Shown here one piece after another: positions 32,621-40,651 of a DNA stretch of 64,000 nt (the stretch's first letter is position 1; every line of letters begins with the position of its first letter). This stretch comes from Pyrobaculum neutrophilum V24Sta (GTDB lineage: Archaea; Thermoproteota; Thermoprotei; Thermoproteales; Thermoproteaceae). A model generated the notes under the pieces. That model worked only from the letters and a program-made list of their open reading frames with translations. It was not told the origin of the DNA and searched no databases. The DNA is taken from the NCBI RefSeq assembly GCF_000019805.1, contig NC_010525.1, positions 930,001 through 994,000 of the forward strand, written 5' to 3'. The translations under genes and the position numbers were made by a program.

Positions 32621-33520
32621 ATGTTGGTAAAGGGGGTTGTGAGGATTGTGGAGGTGGAGGCGGAGGACGCGGTGTTGGCGGAGGCGCTTAGGAGGCACGG
32701 TGTGGAGGTGAGGAGGGGGGCCCCGGTTGTGGCGGTGTACGGCAGAGACCGGGACATCCTCAGGGCTTTGAGGAGCGAGGAGAGGCCGGTGCTGGGGGTC
32801 TCGCCGCCGGGGGTAGACGCGAGGCTGGCGGCTCTCGAGCTGAGGGAGGTGCCGCTCCTGCCCGACCTCGCCCTGGAGGTGGTGGACGTGGTTAGGGTCG
32901 AGGCCGAGAGCGGGGGGCAGAGGGTGGTGGCCATCAACGAGGTGGCTCTCCTAGCCGCGGAGCCGGCCTCCTTCGTCCGGTACTCGCTCTACGTAGACGG
33001 GGCCTTCGTATTCAACGACCTGGGGGACGGCTGCCTCGTGTCCACTCCGGTGGGCTCCACGGCGTATGCGCTGTCTGCGGGCGGGGCGGTCGTCAGCCCC
33101 AGAGCCGACGTGTTGGAGGTGGTGCCCGTCAACTCGGCCCTTAGGAGGCCGCCCCACGTCTTCCCCTCCGACGTCCGCATAGAGCTGAGAGACGTGAGGA
33201 GCAGATCCGACGTATACTTAATCGGAGACGGGGCGGAGAAGATCAGATACAGGGGGTACGCCGCCGTGGCCAAGGCGGGGACGGCCAAGCTGGTCGTCCG
33301 CCCCCAGAGGCCGAGGGCGGCGCCGAGGTTGCCCCCCAGCGTCCAGCTGGTAAAGAGGGTCGTCGAGGAGAGGGGGCCGCTTACGGCCTCCGAGGTGGCG
33401 GCGCTGACGGGCCTCTCGCCCAGGACCGTGAGGTACGCCCTGGAGAAGCTCAGGGAGGCGGGCCTGGTTAGGTCCACCGTCGACCCCACTGACCCCCGGA
33501 GGCGGATCTACATGGCATAG
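32621..33520 (+). CDS. NAD-kinase-like protein fused to a winged helix
   Basis: 299 residues from the ATG at 32621; a GTG at 32639 fits better with the AT element at 32608-32619 and may be the true start. Residues up to about 215 follow the NAD kinase fold: NEVALLAAEP (NE motif) and GDGCLVSTPVGSTAYALSAGGAVVSP are well conserved. The position of the catalytic GGDG motif reads YGRDRDILRAL, so both glycines needed for phosphate binding are lost. The last 70 residues are a winged helix (ERGPLTASEVAALTGLSPRTVRYALEKLREAGLV). It may be an NAD(H)-responsive transcription factor or a divergent kinase. Confidence 0.75.
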   Translation: MLVKGVVRIVEVEAEDAVLAEALRRHGVEVRRGAPVVAVYGRDRDILRALRSEERPVLGVSPPGVDARLAALELREVPLLPDLALEVVDVVRVEAESGGQRVVAINEVALLAAEPASFVRYSLYVDGAFVFNDLGDGCLVSTPVGSTAYALSAGGAVVSPRADVLEVVPVNSALRRPPHVFPSDVRIELRDVRSRSDVYLIGDGAEKIRYRGYAAVAKAGTAKLVVRPQRPRAAPRLPPSVQLVKRVVEERGPLTASEVAALTGLSPRTVRYALEKLREAGLVRSTVDPTDPRRRIYMA

Positions 33521-33547
33521 CTTATAAAGAGCCTACGGGCGGGGGGC

Positions 33548-34408
33548 GTGATTGCGTGTAGAGGGGTGGGGAGGAGGTTCGGAGGCTTCTGGGCCCTCAG
33601 GGGGGTGACCTTCGAGGTGGGGAGGGGCGCGGCGGTGGCAGTGCTGGGGCCCAACGGCGCTGGGAAAACCACGCTGGTGAGGATCTTGACCACCGAGCTG
33701 GCGCCCACCGAGGGGGCGGCGGAGGTGGCCGGCTTAGACGTGGTAAAAGACGCGGAGAGGCTTAGGCGGGTCATCGCGGCTGTGCCGCAGGAGGCTAGGC
33801 CGATAGATTTCCTAACCCCCTACGAGTTCGTCCTGAGCTACCTCCTCCTGAGGGGGCTCCCCCTGAGGGAGGCGAGGAGGAGGACAGCCGAGGCGCTGAG
33901 GCAGTTCGGCCTGTGGGAGGCGCGCGGCAGGGAGCTGGACGCGCTCTCCGGCGGGATGAAGAGGAGGACGCTCGTCGCCGCCGTGTTTGCATCCGAGGCG
34001 GAGGTGGTCTTCCTCGACGAACCGACGACGGGGCTCGACGCCTACTCCAGAAGGGTGGTGTGGAACGCGGTGGCTGAGCTGAAGCGCCGCGGCGCCACAG
34101 TCGTTTTGACCACCCACTACGCCGAAGAGGCGGCGGCTCTCGCCGACTGGGTGCTGGTGCTGAAGGGGGGCCGCGCCGTGGACTTCGCCCCGCCGGCTAA
34201 GCTGGTGGAGAAGGTGCCGGGGAGATACGTCGTGGAGGTGTACGGCGGCGCGGAGTTGGAGGGCCGCGCCGTGGCCGAGGTGGGGGGCAGGAGGCTGTAC
34301 TACGTGGACGCCCCCGCCTACGTGGAGGGGGCCGTGGTGAGGCCGAAGTCCCTGGAGGACTACATCCTTCTCAACGTCGGCGCGGCTGGGGGCCATGAAG
34401 GCGATTAG
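33548..34408 (+). CDS. ABC exporter ATPase
   Basis: 286 residues from a GTG. Walker A GPNGAGKTT lies near residue 35, the Q-loop VPQEARPIDFLT near 80, the signature LSGGMKRR near 135, Walker B VVFLDEPTTGLD near 155 and the switch His TTHYAEEA after it. This is the ABC-2/DrrA type, used for export or resistance. It overlaps the permease by 14 nt. A TATA-like CTTATAAA (33520-33528) lies about 24 nt before the GTG. Confidence 0.85.
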   Translation: MIACRGVGRRFGGFWALRGVTFEVGRGAAVAVLGPNGAGKTTLVRILTTELAPTEGAAEVAGLDVVKDAERLRRVIAAVPQEARPIDFLTPYEFVLSYLLLRGLPLREARRRTAEALRQFGLWEARGRELDALSGGMKRRTLVAAVFASEAEVVFLDEPTTGLDAYSRRVVWNAVAELKRRGATVVLTTHYAEEAAALADWVLVLKGGRAVDFAPPAKLVEKVPGRYVVEVYGGAELEGRAVAEVGGRRLYYVDAPAYVEGAVVRPKSLEDYILLNVGAAGGHEGD

Positions 34409-35114
34409 AGACGCGCTGGTGATAGCTTGGGTAAACGGCTGGATAGCCGCCGTCCGGGGCTGGGTGTGGGTGCTGGCAAACGCCGCCACCCCCCTGTCTT
34501 TCCTAGCCATCTTGGGGGTCTACGGCGGCGTAGACGGCCTCAGGTGGGGGCTCGCCGGCGGCCTCGTGTGGACTGTGGCCTCCAACGGCATCTCGCTGAT
34601 AGGCGACGCCGCCTACTACCGCCTCGCCATTAGGTACCAGAGCATGCTCGTGGCCGCGCCGGTGTCTCCCGCCGGATACGCCCTAGGCCTCGCCCTCAGC
34701 TCCTTCGTCTTCTCCCTCCCCTCCCTGGCCGTCTACGCGGCGGCCGCCCTCTGGCTTGGGGTGAACCTCCTGGCTCCCCAGGCCGCATACGCCTTCGTCA
34801 TGTTGTGGCTGGCGTCAGCCGGCGTGGGCTTCACCCTTTCGTCCCTGGTTAAACACATGAGGTACGCCTGGTCCCTTCCCCAGATACTCTCCACCGTCTT
34901 CACCGTGGCCGCCCCCGTCTACTACTCAGCCACGCTTCTGCCGAGCCCCTACCTCGGCCTTCTGTTGCCCACGGGGGCCGCCGCCGTGATCATACAGGAG
35001 GCCGCCGGCTTAGCCAACTACGGCCTGGGGGCGCCGGCCGCCGCGGCTCTGGCGGCGCAGAGCGCCCTGGGGCTGTACTCCCTCTTCAAGCTGGCCAGGT
35101 GGAGGGAGCCCTAG
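34395..35114 (+). CDS. ABC-2 type exporter permease
   Basis: 239 residues with about six membrane helices, hydrophobic and Ala-rich. It contains an ABC-2-like loop (RLAIRYQSMLVAAPVSPAGYALG) and ends in basic residues. It forms the membrane part of the exporter with the preceding ATPase. Its TAG sits in a CTAG (35111-35114) that also provides the stop of the convergent QueF-like gene. Substrate unknown. Confidence 0.8.
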   Translation: MKAIRDALVIAWVNGWIAAVRGWVWVLANAATPLSFLAILGVYGGVDGLRWGLAGGLVWTVASNGISLIGDAAYYRLAIRYQSMLVAAPVSPAGYALGLALSSFVFSLPSLAVYAAAALWLGVNLLAPQAAYAFVMLWLASAGVGFTLSSLVKHMRYAWSLPQILSTVFTVAAPVYYSATLLPSPYLGLLLPTGAAAVIIQEAAGLANYGLGAPAAAALAAQSALGLYSLFKLARWREP

Positions 35115-35455
35115 ATGTACACAGGCGGGACGCCCCCCGACTCGGCCACCACCTCCACCTCAACCCCGATGTAGACCGACTTGAGGACCACCTTCACATA
35201 CGGCGGGTTCACCGCCGCCTTGATCTTCTCCATGAGGTCCACCGCCAGCTCCTCGTGCAGTATCTCGCGGCCTCTGTAGCTGTCCACCATCCGCTTGAAC
35301 TCCTCTATCGCCAGCGCCCCGCCCCTCGGCATGTACTCCACCGTGACCTCGAAGCTGTCCACCACCTTGCTGATGGGGCACACCGCCTCCCCCCTCGTCT
35401 TGAGCCGGACGAGGGTTGGGCTTCTGGAGAGCTTTAGGACGGGCTGGTGGGCCAT
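35111..35455 (-). CDS. queF-L: QueF-like archaeosine synthase (amidinotransferase)
   Basis: 114 residues with the QueF/T-fold pattern AVCPISKVVDSFEVTVEYMPRGGALAIEEFKRMVDSYRGREILHEELAVDL. The Cys in CPISK aligns with the nucleophile that forms a thioimide with preQ0. In Pyrobaculum the QueF-like enzyme converts preQ0 at position 15 of tRNA to archaeosine, replacing ArcS. The size (about 110-115 residues) fits the archaeal QueF-like group, and it lacks the NADPH-binding features of bacterial QueF. The TGT-like gene at 3671-4591 could be related in function but is far away. Confidence 0.85.
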   Translation of the reverse strand: MAHQPVLKLSRSPTLVRLKTRGEAVCPISKVVDSFEVTVEYMPRGGALAIEEFKRMVDSYRGREILHEELAVDLMEKIKAAVNPPYVKVVLKSVYIGVEVEVVAESGGVPPVYI

Positions 35456-35530
35456 GTGGCGCGGCGCTTCTGGGCTATATATCAGTTTGCGCCGAGGCGC
35501 AGGTAATATCTACAACAGGCCGTAGCAATC

Positions 35531-35540
35531 TATTTATACC
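35531..35540 (+). promoter_or_regulatory. TATA element of the KaiC-like gene
   Basis: TATTTATACC, about 20 nt before the ATG at 35554. It selects this start over a GTG far upstream that lies inside the queF-L region. Confidence 0.55.
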
Positions 35541-35553
35541 GCCCCAGTTCTAT

Positions 35554-36696
35554 ATGGATCTCGCCTTTCGCGGAGTTACCGCCATCTACGGGAGGCCCGG
35601 CGCGGGCAAGACGAGCCTCGCGATGCGTATAGCCCACGGCTACCTCGCCGCCGGCAAGAAGGTGCTGTGGGTATCCCTCTATGAGGACAAGGAGACCTTT
35701 CTCGCAAACGCGGCTAAGCTGGGGTACGACCTCTCCCGGGCCGAGTTCTGGGACATGATCTTCGTCAAGCCGGACGTGATACTGAACCAGATCATATCCG
35801 CCATCTCGCAGGGGGAGTACCACCTGGTGGTCGCCGACTCCCTCTCAGCCCTCGTGGAGGAGGGCCAGAGCAGGGAATGGCTCATCAACGCGGTGTATAG
35901 GGTCTTCAAGCCGGCCAACATAGACTTCGTGGGGATCGCCGAGGAGGAGACCGTGACGCCTCTCGACTACATAGCCGACAACCTCATCCGCCTGGAGCTC
36001 AAGATGGAGAACGGCGTCGCCGAGAGGAGGATGTACGTGGTGAAGTCCAGGGGGAGGAGGGCAGGCTACTACGTGGAGTTCGACATCTTGGAGGGGAGGG
36101 GGGTGGTCTTCATCGACGAGCTCCCCCAACCCAGGAGGAGGGCGCCCTGGGGCAAGTGGCTGGACTCCCTCTCCAAGGCCTTCGGCCCCATAAAGGGCGG
36201 CTGCGTCTACCTCTTCTACGGCAGAGCCGCCACTCCTCTTCTGGCGAAGGCCGCCGCCGAGCTCTCCAGGGAGGGCTACAAGGTGCTCTACCGTGTTTTC
36301 GCGGGGGACCCCGCCGCCGTGGCGTCGCTGATTGAGAAGTTCGGGGGGCGTGCCACCGTCCAGAGGGCCGCCCCGGCGCCCATGAGCCACTTCGCCCACG
36401 TCAAAAGCTTCTACGAGGCCCTCGCCGAGACCGACGCCGACGTCGTCATCTCAGACGGGGTAGACGTGGAGTTCCTCGTCTACGGGAAGAAGGCCTTCGA
36501 GATCAACCGCTTCGAGGCCGAGGAGCTGAAGAGGTTGGGCATAGCTCTCCTGGCGAGGGCCGACCGGGACTACGGCTTGAGGTATATTGCAGACGCGGTG
36601 GCGGCGGTCGGAAAAGAGAAGGCCGTGGTCTACACCCCCGCCGGCGTCGCCGAGTGCCGCTACGAGACGCAGCCGGAGCCCCGCCTCGCCTGCTAG
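35554..36696 (+). CDS. KaiC/RadA-like RecA-fold ATPase with degenerate second half
   Basis: 380 residues from the ATG at 35554. Walker A GRPGAGKTSLA lies near residue 11 and Walker B HLVVADSLSALVEEG near 98, typical of KaiC/RadA-like (archaeal RecA-like) ATPases. The second half (from about 215) repeats the beta-alpha pattern but has GRAATPLLAKAAAELSREGYKVLY where a P-loop would be, so it probably does not bind ATP. It lies 2 nt upstream of pyrC and may be co-transcribed. Role unknown; KaiC-like proteins in archaea include signalling and DNA-repair relatives. Confidence 0.75.
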   Translation: MDLAFRGVTAIYGRPGAGKTSLAMRIAHGYLAAGKKVLWVSLYEDKETFLANAAKLGYDLSRAEFWDMIFVKPDVILNQIISAISQGEYHLVVADSLSALVEEGQSREWLINAVYRVFKPANIDFVGIAEEETVTPLDYIADNLIRLELKMENGVAERRMYVVKSRGRRAGYYVEFDILEGRGVVFIDELPQPRRRAPWGKWLDSLSKAFGPIKGGCVYLFYGRAATPLLAKAAAELSREGYKVLYRVFAGDPAAVASLIEKFGGRATVQRAAPAPMSHFAHVKSFYEALAETDADVVISDGVDVEFLVYGKKAFEINRFEAEELKRLGIALLARADRDYGLRYIADAVAAVGKEKAVVYTPAGVAECRYETQPEPRLAC

Positions 36697-36698
36697 AC

Positions 36699-37832
36699 GT
36701 GTGCATCGCGATCGAGGGCCGGGTCTACCTCGGGGGGCGCCTGGCCAGGTTTAAGCTGGGCCGAGGCAAGACGCTCCAGTTTTCCAACAGACACCTGGTG
36801 CTCCCCGGGATGGTGGATATACACGTCCACTTCCGGGGGTGGGAGCTGTCCTACAAGGAGACCCTTGAGGGGGGCGCCGCGGCGGCTCTCGCCGGCGGCG
36901 TTGTGGCGGTGGGCGATATGCCAAACACGAGGCCCCACATCAGAACCGCCGAGCTCTACAGAAGGCGCATGGAGGAGGGGTCCCGCCTCCCCGTGGTGTA
37001 CCGCCTACACATGGGGGTGCCCCGGGACCTCGCTGAGTTAGACGCCGCCCGGCCCCCCACGGTGAAGGTCTACCCGGAGGACGTGGCGGAGTTCGGCTGG
37101 GGACACGTCGAGGCGCTCATGAGGAGGTGCGCCGGCCTTGGATGCGCCGTCGTCTTCCACTGCGAGGACCCCTCCCTCTTTAGAGACGGCGAGAGGCCCC
37201 CCGAGGCGGAGCTGGCCTGCGTGGAGAAGGTGAGGCGGCTGGCGGTGGACACCGGGGCCAGGGTGCACCTAACCCACGTCTCTCTGCCCCAGACGGTGGA
37301 CGCGGCCAGGGGCTGGGCCACGGTGGACGTCACCCCGCACCACCTCCTCCTAGATAGAGAGAACTGCCGCCTGGGCGGGCTCTGCCTGGTGAACCCCAGG
37401 CTTAGGGAGCCCCGGCAGAGGAGGGAGCTTCTGGCCCGCCTCGCGGCGGGGCTAGTCGATATGTACGCCACCGACCACGCCCCACACGCCCTGGAGGAGA
37501 AGCTGTCCGCCGCCCCCCCGCCGGGCATCTGTAGCCTAGAGGTGGCCCTCCCCCTCCTCCTATCCCTCTGGAGGAGGGGGGTCATCGCGCTGGAGGACGT
37601 GGTGAGGCTCTACTCCTACCGGCCGGCGCGCTTCCTGGGCGTCAACGCCGACCCAACCGCGGGCTACTTCACAGTGGTGAGGCTGGAGGAGTTCGCCGTG
37701 AGGGGGGAGGAGTTCGCTGGGACATGCCGCCACACGCCCTTCGAGGGGTTCAAGGCCTTCGGCAGGGTGGTGGCCACGGCCGTCGGCGGCAGGGTGTATT
37801 TCAGAGACGGCGAGGTGGAGGAGCTGTGCTAA
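36699..37832 (+). CDS. pyrC: Dihydroorotase
   Basis: 377 residues from a GTG two nucleotides after the KaiC-like stop. Metal and catalytic motifs are in order: VDIHVHFRGWE near residue 43 (HxH), a Lys in TVKVYPED near 125, VFHCEDPSLF near 152 and HLTHVSLPQT near 190 (His ligands), and MYATDHAPHALEEK near 255 (catalytic Asp). It matches class I dihydroorotase, which cyclises carbamoyl-aspartate in pyrimidine synthesis. Length is close to the archaeal norm. No other pyr genes lie in this window. Confidence 0.88.
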   Translation: MCIAIEGRVYLGGRLARFKLGRGKTLQFSNRHLVLPGMVDIHVHFRGWELSYKETLEGGAAAALAGGVVAVGDMPNTRPHIRTAELYRRRMEEGSRLPVVYRLHMGVPRDLAELDAARPPTVKVYPEDVAEFGWGHVEALMRRCAGLGCAVVFHCEDPSLFRDGERPPEAELACVEKVRRLAVDTGARVHLTHVSLPQTVDAARGWATVDVTPHHLLLDRENCRLGGLCLVNPRLREPRQRRELLARLAAGLVDMYATDHAPHALEEKLSAAPPPGICSLEVALPLLLSLWRRGVIALEDVVRLYSYRPARFLGVNADPTAGYFTVVRLEEFAVRGEEFAGTCRHTPFEGFKAFGRVVATAVGGRVYFRDGEVEELC

Positions 37833-37879
37833 ATCTGCACCACCCGCCATACATATTTGGGCGGGAGGTACCGACACCC

Positions 37880-38218
37880 GTGAAGTGTCCACAAGCCGTC
37901 GTGATAGGGGGGAGGAGGGTGGAGCTGGATAGATGCCTCCCGAAGAACCCCGGGGACTGGAGCCACGAGCTCGCCAGAGCTCTAGCCGAGGCAAACGGCA
38001 TATCCTACAGCCAGCTGGTCCAGCGGGTTGTGGAATACGTCAGGAGGTTCTGGCTGGAAAACGGGTCCTGCCCCCCGCTGTCTGTCCTCGAGGCCGACCT
38101 GGGGGTAGACAGGCGGACCGTCATGGAGAGCTTCGGAGGTAGCTACGACGCCATCTGCATACTGGCGGGGGCCGAGCCCCCCTCGGGCTGCCTCTCCAGG
38201 GTCCTAGCCGGCGTCTAA
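37880..38218 (+). CDS. dsrC: DsrC/TusE-family sulfur carrier protein, long-tailed
   Basis: 112 residues from a GTG at 37880, with a TATA-like element (37852-37858) about 25 nt upstream. The family pattern is seen in GDWSHELARALAEANGISYSQLVQRVVEYVR and in the arm SYDAICILAGAEPPSGCL. The two C-terminal Cys are ten residues apart, as in DsrC, where they carry the trisulfide made by sulfite reductase. In typical DsrC the second Cys is penultimate; here eight more residues follow (LSRVLAGV). It shares overlapping stops with the convergent DsrK-like gene. Confidence 0.75.
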   Translation: MKCPQAVVIGGRRVELDRCLPKNPGDWSHELARALAEANGISYSQLVQRVVEYVRRFWLENGSCPPLSVLEADLGVDRRTVMESFGGSYDAICILAGAEPPSGCLSRVLAGV

Positions 38219-39393
38219 ACCGCCGACTTATACACCAGCTCCACCACCCCGGTGACCTCCGCTTTGATGCCCAAAGCCGCGAACACCCGCCGAAGCTGGG
38301 CTTTACAGGTGGCGCAGGGCCGCACCGCTGTGCCGAACTCAACGCCGCCGTAGGCCCTCCTCCAGTAATGTACAGCGAGGTCGAGCGCATCGGGCGCGAT
38401 AAGCCCGCCGCCCCCCAGACAGCAGACGGACTCCCCCGGGTTTTTCCAAAGCTCGACGTACTCCCCCACCGCGGCCTTGAGGAGCGCCCTGGGCTCCCTC
38501 ACGAGGGGGGCGGCGCCGCGGGAGTAGTTGCAGGGGTCCATATACACCACCGGCCTGGGAACCTCCACCGGCTTCAGCCTCAGCCGGCCCCTCTCGTGGG
38601 CTCTGTAGAGGAGCTGGAGTATGTGCAGAGCCGGCCTGGGCGACCTCGGCGCGACGATCCGCGAGAAGACGTGCCAGCCGTGGCCGCACTCGCCTAGAAC
38701 CACCACCTGCGGCCGGACTCTCCCGATCTCCTCCAGATACATACCCGCTATCTTGTACATCGCCTCGGTGCTTAGGTAGTAGCCGTAGTTGGCCACCTCG
38801 GCCAGCCTGAGGCTAACCACCACGTCGAACCCCAGCTTGTTCAAGAGGTAGATGTAGCCCCTGAGGGCCACGTCGAACTCGAAGACGTCTGACGACGAGG
38901 GGAAGAGCAGGGCGGCGGCGCGCCCGGGAGCAGCCTCCGCCCCCGAGGGATCTCTGTAGGCGGCGCCGTCGTAGAGGAACACCCGGGGGGCCTCCCCCCT
39001 CTCCTTCTCTATGGCCTTCGCCGCTGCCCTCACCGCGGCCGCCACCGCCCCCGGCGTTAAGCCGACGTTGTTCCCCCTCCGCAACATGTTCTCCACGACC
39101 TTCGAGACGTAGGGCGGCGGCCGGCCCGACTTAGACAAGACGTCCCGAATCTGCCTCGTCACCTCAGCCACGTCTATCCCCGTGGGGCAGAAGTAGGCGC
39201 AACGTTTACACATCGTGCAGAGGTGGAAGCTCCGCGTCAGTTCATCCCAGGAGGCGCCTTTGAGAAGCTGGAGCCTCCCCATGGGGGAGTTCCTCAGATC
39301 TCCCGTGGCCACGTAGGAGGGGCACACATCGACGCAGTTGCCGCACCGCATGCAGGCGGAAACCGCCGAAGAGACATACGGGGGGAGCTCCAC
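38215..39393 (-). CDS. dsrK: DsrK/HdrD-like FeS protein
   Basis: 392 residues from a GTG. The N-terminus has two [4Fe-4S] motifs, CMRCGNCVDVCPSY and CTMCKRCAYFCPTG. Two CCG-type domains follow: YMDPCNYSR near residue 270 and SVCCLGGGG with RPCATCKAQL near 325-370, the binding pattern for the noncubane cluster of HdrD/DsrK. DsrK receives electrons from the membrane protein DsrM and reduces the DsrC trisulfide. The DsrM-like gene is divergent at 39483 and DsrC convergent at 37880, so the functional trio is adjacent although on different strands. Confidence 0.8.
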   Translation of the reverse strand: MELPPYVSSAVSACMRCGNCVDVCPSYVATGDLRNSPMGRLQLLKGASWDELTRSFHLCTMCKRCAYFCPTGIDVAEVTRQIRDVLSKSGRPPPYVSKVVENMLRRGNNVGLTPGAVAAAVRAAAKAIEKERGEAPRVFLYDGAAYRDPSGAEAAPGRAAALLFPSSSDVFEFDVALRGYIYLLNKLGFDVVVSLRLAEVANYGYYLSTEAMYKIAGMYLEEIGRVRPQVVVLGECGHGWHVFSRIVAPRSPRPALHILQLLYRAHERGRLRLKPVEVPRPVVYMDPCNYSRGAAPLVREPRALLKAAVGEYVELWKNPGESVCCLGGGGLIAPDALDLAVHYWRRAYGGVEFGTAVRPCATCKAQLRRVFAALGIKAEVTGVVELVYKSAV

Positions 39394-39416
39394 GCGGGAG
39401 GGTGCGCTCCCCCCCC

Positions 39417-39460
39417 TTTAACGCCGCGCCTCGTGCATTCTCTGCACCACACCGCTTTTA
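39417..39460. promoter_or_regulatory. Divergent promoter region of dsrK and dsrM
   Basis: TTAAA at 39417-39421 lies about 26 nt before the dsrK GTG. TTTTAAA near 39452 lies about 27 nt before the dsrM ATG. The 89-bp gap therefore holds both core promoters, and co-regulation is likely. Confidence 0.45.
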
Positions 39461-39482
39461 AACACCGCCGCGTCTCTCCCAC

Positions 39483-40061
39483 ATGCTTGCCGCGTTTCTG
39501 GCGGTCTTCGCCGTGGCGGCCGCCGTCGCCCTGCACAGAGCCTATAGGTCGTACTCCACATCTCCCACCGTCGCCGCCCCCCAGGACCTCACGAGGTTTT
39601 TAACCATGGGCGCGTTGAGGGACCGGAGGCGTAGGGCGTTGGCCCTGGCGTTTCACGCGGCGGTGGCCACGTCGCTGGGAGGCCACCTGTTTCTGCTGGT
39701 GGAGGAGGTGCCCCCGCTGCTCCCCCGCGTGGGAACCGCCGTCGGCCTCGCCGCGTTAGCCCTACTCGCCGTCTTGGCGGCGGCGCGCGGCGTTCGGAGA
39801 GCCCCCGTCTTCGCCTCCGCCTTGGCCACGGTGGCCACCGGCGTAGCCATGGGCCTCGCGGCGCCGAGGGAGGAGCTGGTGAAGCTGGCGTGGTCCTGGC
39901 CCGCCTCGCCCAGCGCGGCGGGTCTCCTCCTGGCCGTCCACGTGGCCAGCGCCTCGGCTTTAGCCCTCTCGCTGGCGTATACATGCCACATCTCCGCGCC
40001 GGCGGTGTACCTGGCCGCCAGGTTGGTTAAAAAACCTAAGTTCAAGTTTATAAATATGTGA
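39483..40061 (+). CDS. dsrM: DsrM/NarI-like membrane cytochrome b, short form
   Basis: 192 residues with about five membrane helices. His residues suitable for haem ligation are in ALAFHAAVATSLGGHLFLL (second helix), AVHVASASALALSLAYTCHISAP (last helix) and HRAYRSYSTSP after the first. This is the DsrM/HdrE/NarI type, but shorter than typical DsrM. It would pass electrons from menaquinol to the DsrK-like protein. The basic C-terminus ends 14 nt before the next gene. Confidence 0.75.
   Translation: MLAAFLAVFAVAAAVALHRAYRSYSTSPTVAAPQDLTRFLTMGALRDRRRRALALAFHAAVATSLGGHLFLLVEEVPPLLPRVGTAVGLAALALLAVLAAARGVRRAPVFASALATVATGVAMGLAAPREELVKLAWSWPASPSAAGLLLAVHVASASALALSLAYTCHISAPAVYLAARLVKKPKFKFINM
40047..40055 (+). 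promoter_or_regulatory. TATA element of the 191-residue gene
   Basis: TTTATAAAT, centred about 25 nt before the ATG at 40076 and overlapping the end of the dsrM-like gene, gives a leaderless start. Confidence 0.6.
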
Positions 40062-40075
40062 AACTGTAGACCACC

Positions 40076-40651
40076 ATGGAGAAGAGGGACAGGGTAAATA
40101 TCGCGGTCGCTAAAGCGGTGGCCGAGCTGCTTGCCAAAACGGCGGAGGAGCTCGGCATGACTCAGTACGCGCTGGCTAACCAGATACTCTCCGTGGGACT
40201 TGAGCTCGTCCGCATGGGCTACAGCCCGAGCCAGATACGGGAGGTGGCGCTGTTCTACAAGATAATGACGGAGCTGGAGAGCCTCCCCGTTCCGGGGCGG
40301 CTTATGGATAGGATGATAGTGGAGGTGGCCTCAGTAGACGCGGAGGCTGTGTACCGCGCTTGGTGCGACGCTGGGAAGATGCTGGCGGCCTACATCAAGG
40401 CCGTCTTCGGCGATCTTGAAAAGGCGGTGGAGCTTGCGCCATATCTCGCCAAGGTTATCCCAGCCAAGCGCTTCGACGTAAAAGCCCAAGGCGGCAATTT
40501 CCAGCTAGACGCGGTGGGGGTTGGCTACAGCATTGAGAGCGTCCAGGCAACTGCACGCGCCGTGCAGTGCCTCCTGGAGGAGGTGGGGTACGAGGTGAAG
40601 GAGGTGGTTACGGCGCCTGGGGTCCTGCGGGTATCCGCCGCGAAAAAATAG
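40076..40651 (+). CDS. Hypothetical protein with ribbon-helix-helix-like N-terminus
   Basis: 191 residues. The first 50 residues (KRDRVNIAVAKAVAELLAKTAEELGMTQYALANQIL) look like a ribbon-helix-helix or antitoxin-type DNA-binding domain. The remainder is helical with a beta end, including AGKMLAAYIKAVFGDL. No known family. Its stop abuts the start of the ABC ATPase at 40652, so it is the first cistron of that operon and could be its regulator. Confidence 0.65.
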   Translation: MEKRDRVNIAVAKAVAELLAKTAEELGMTQYALANQILSVGLELVRMGYSPSQIREVALFYKIMTELESLPVPGRLMDRMIVEVASVDAEAVYRAWCDAGKMLAAYIKAVFGDLEKAVELAPYLAKVIPAKRFDVKAQGGNFQLDAVGVGYSIESVQATARAVQCLLEEVGYEVKEVVTAPGVLRVSAAKK

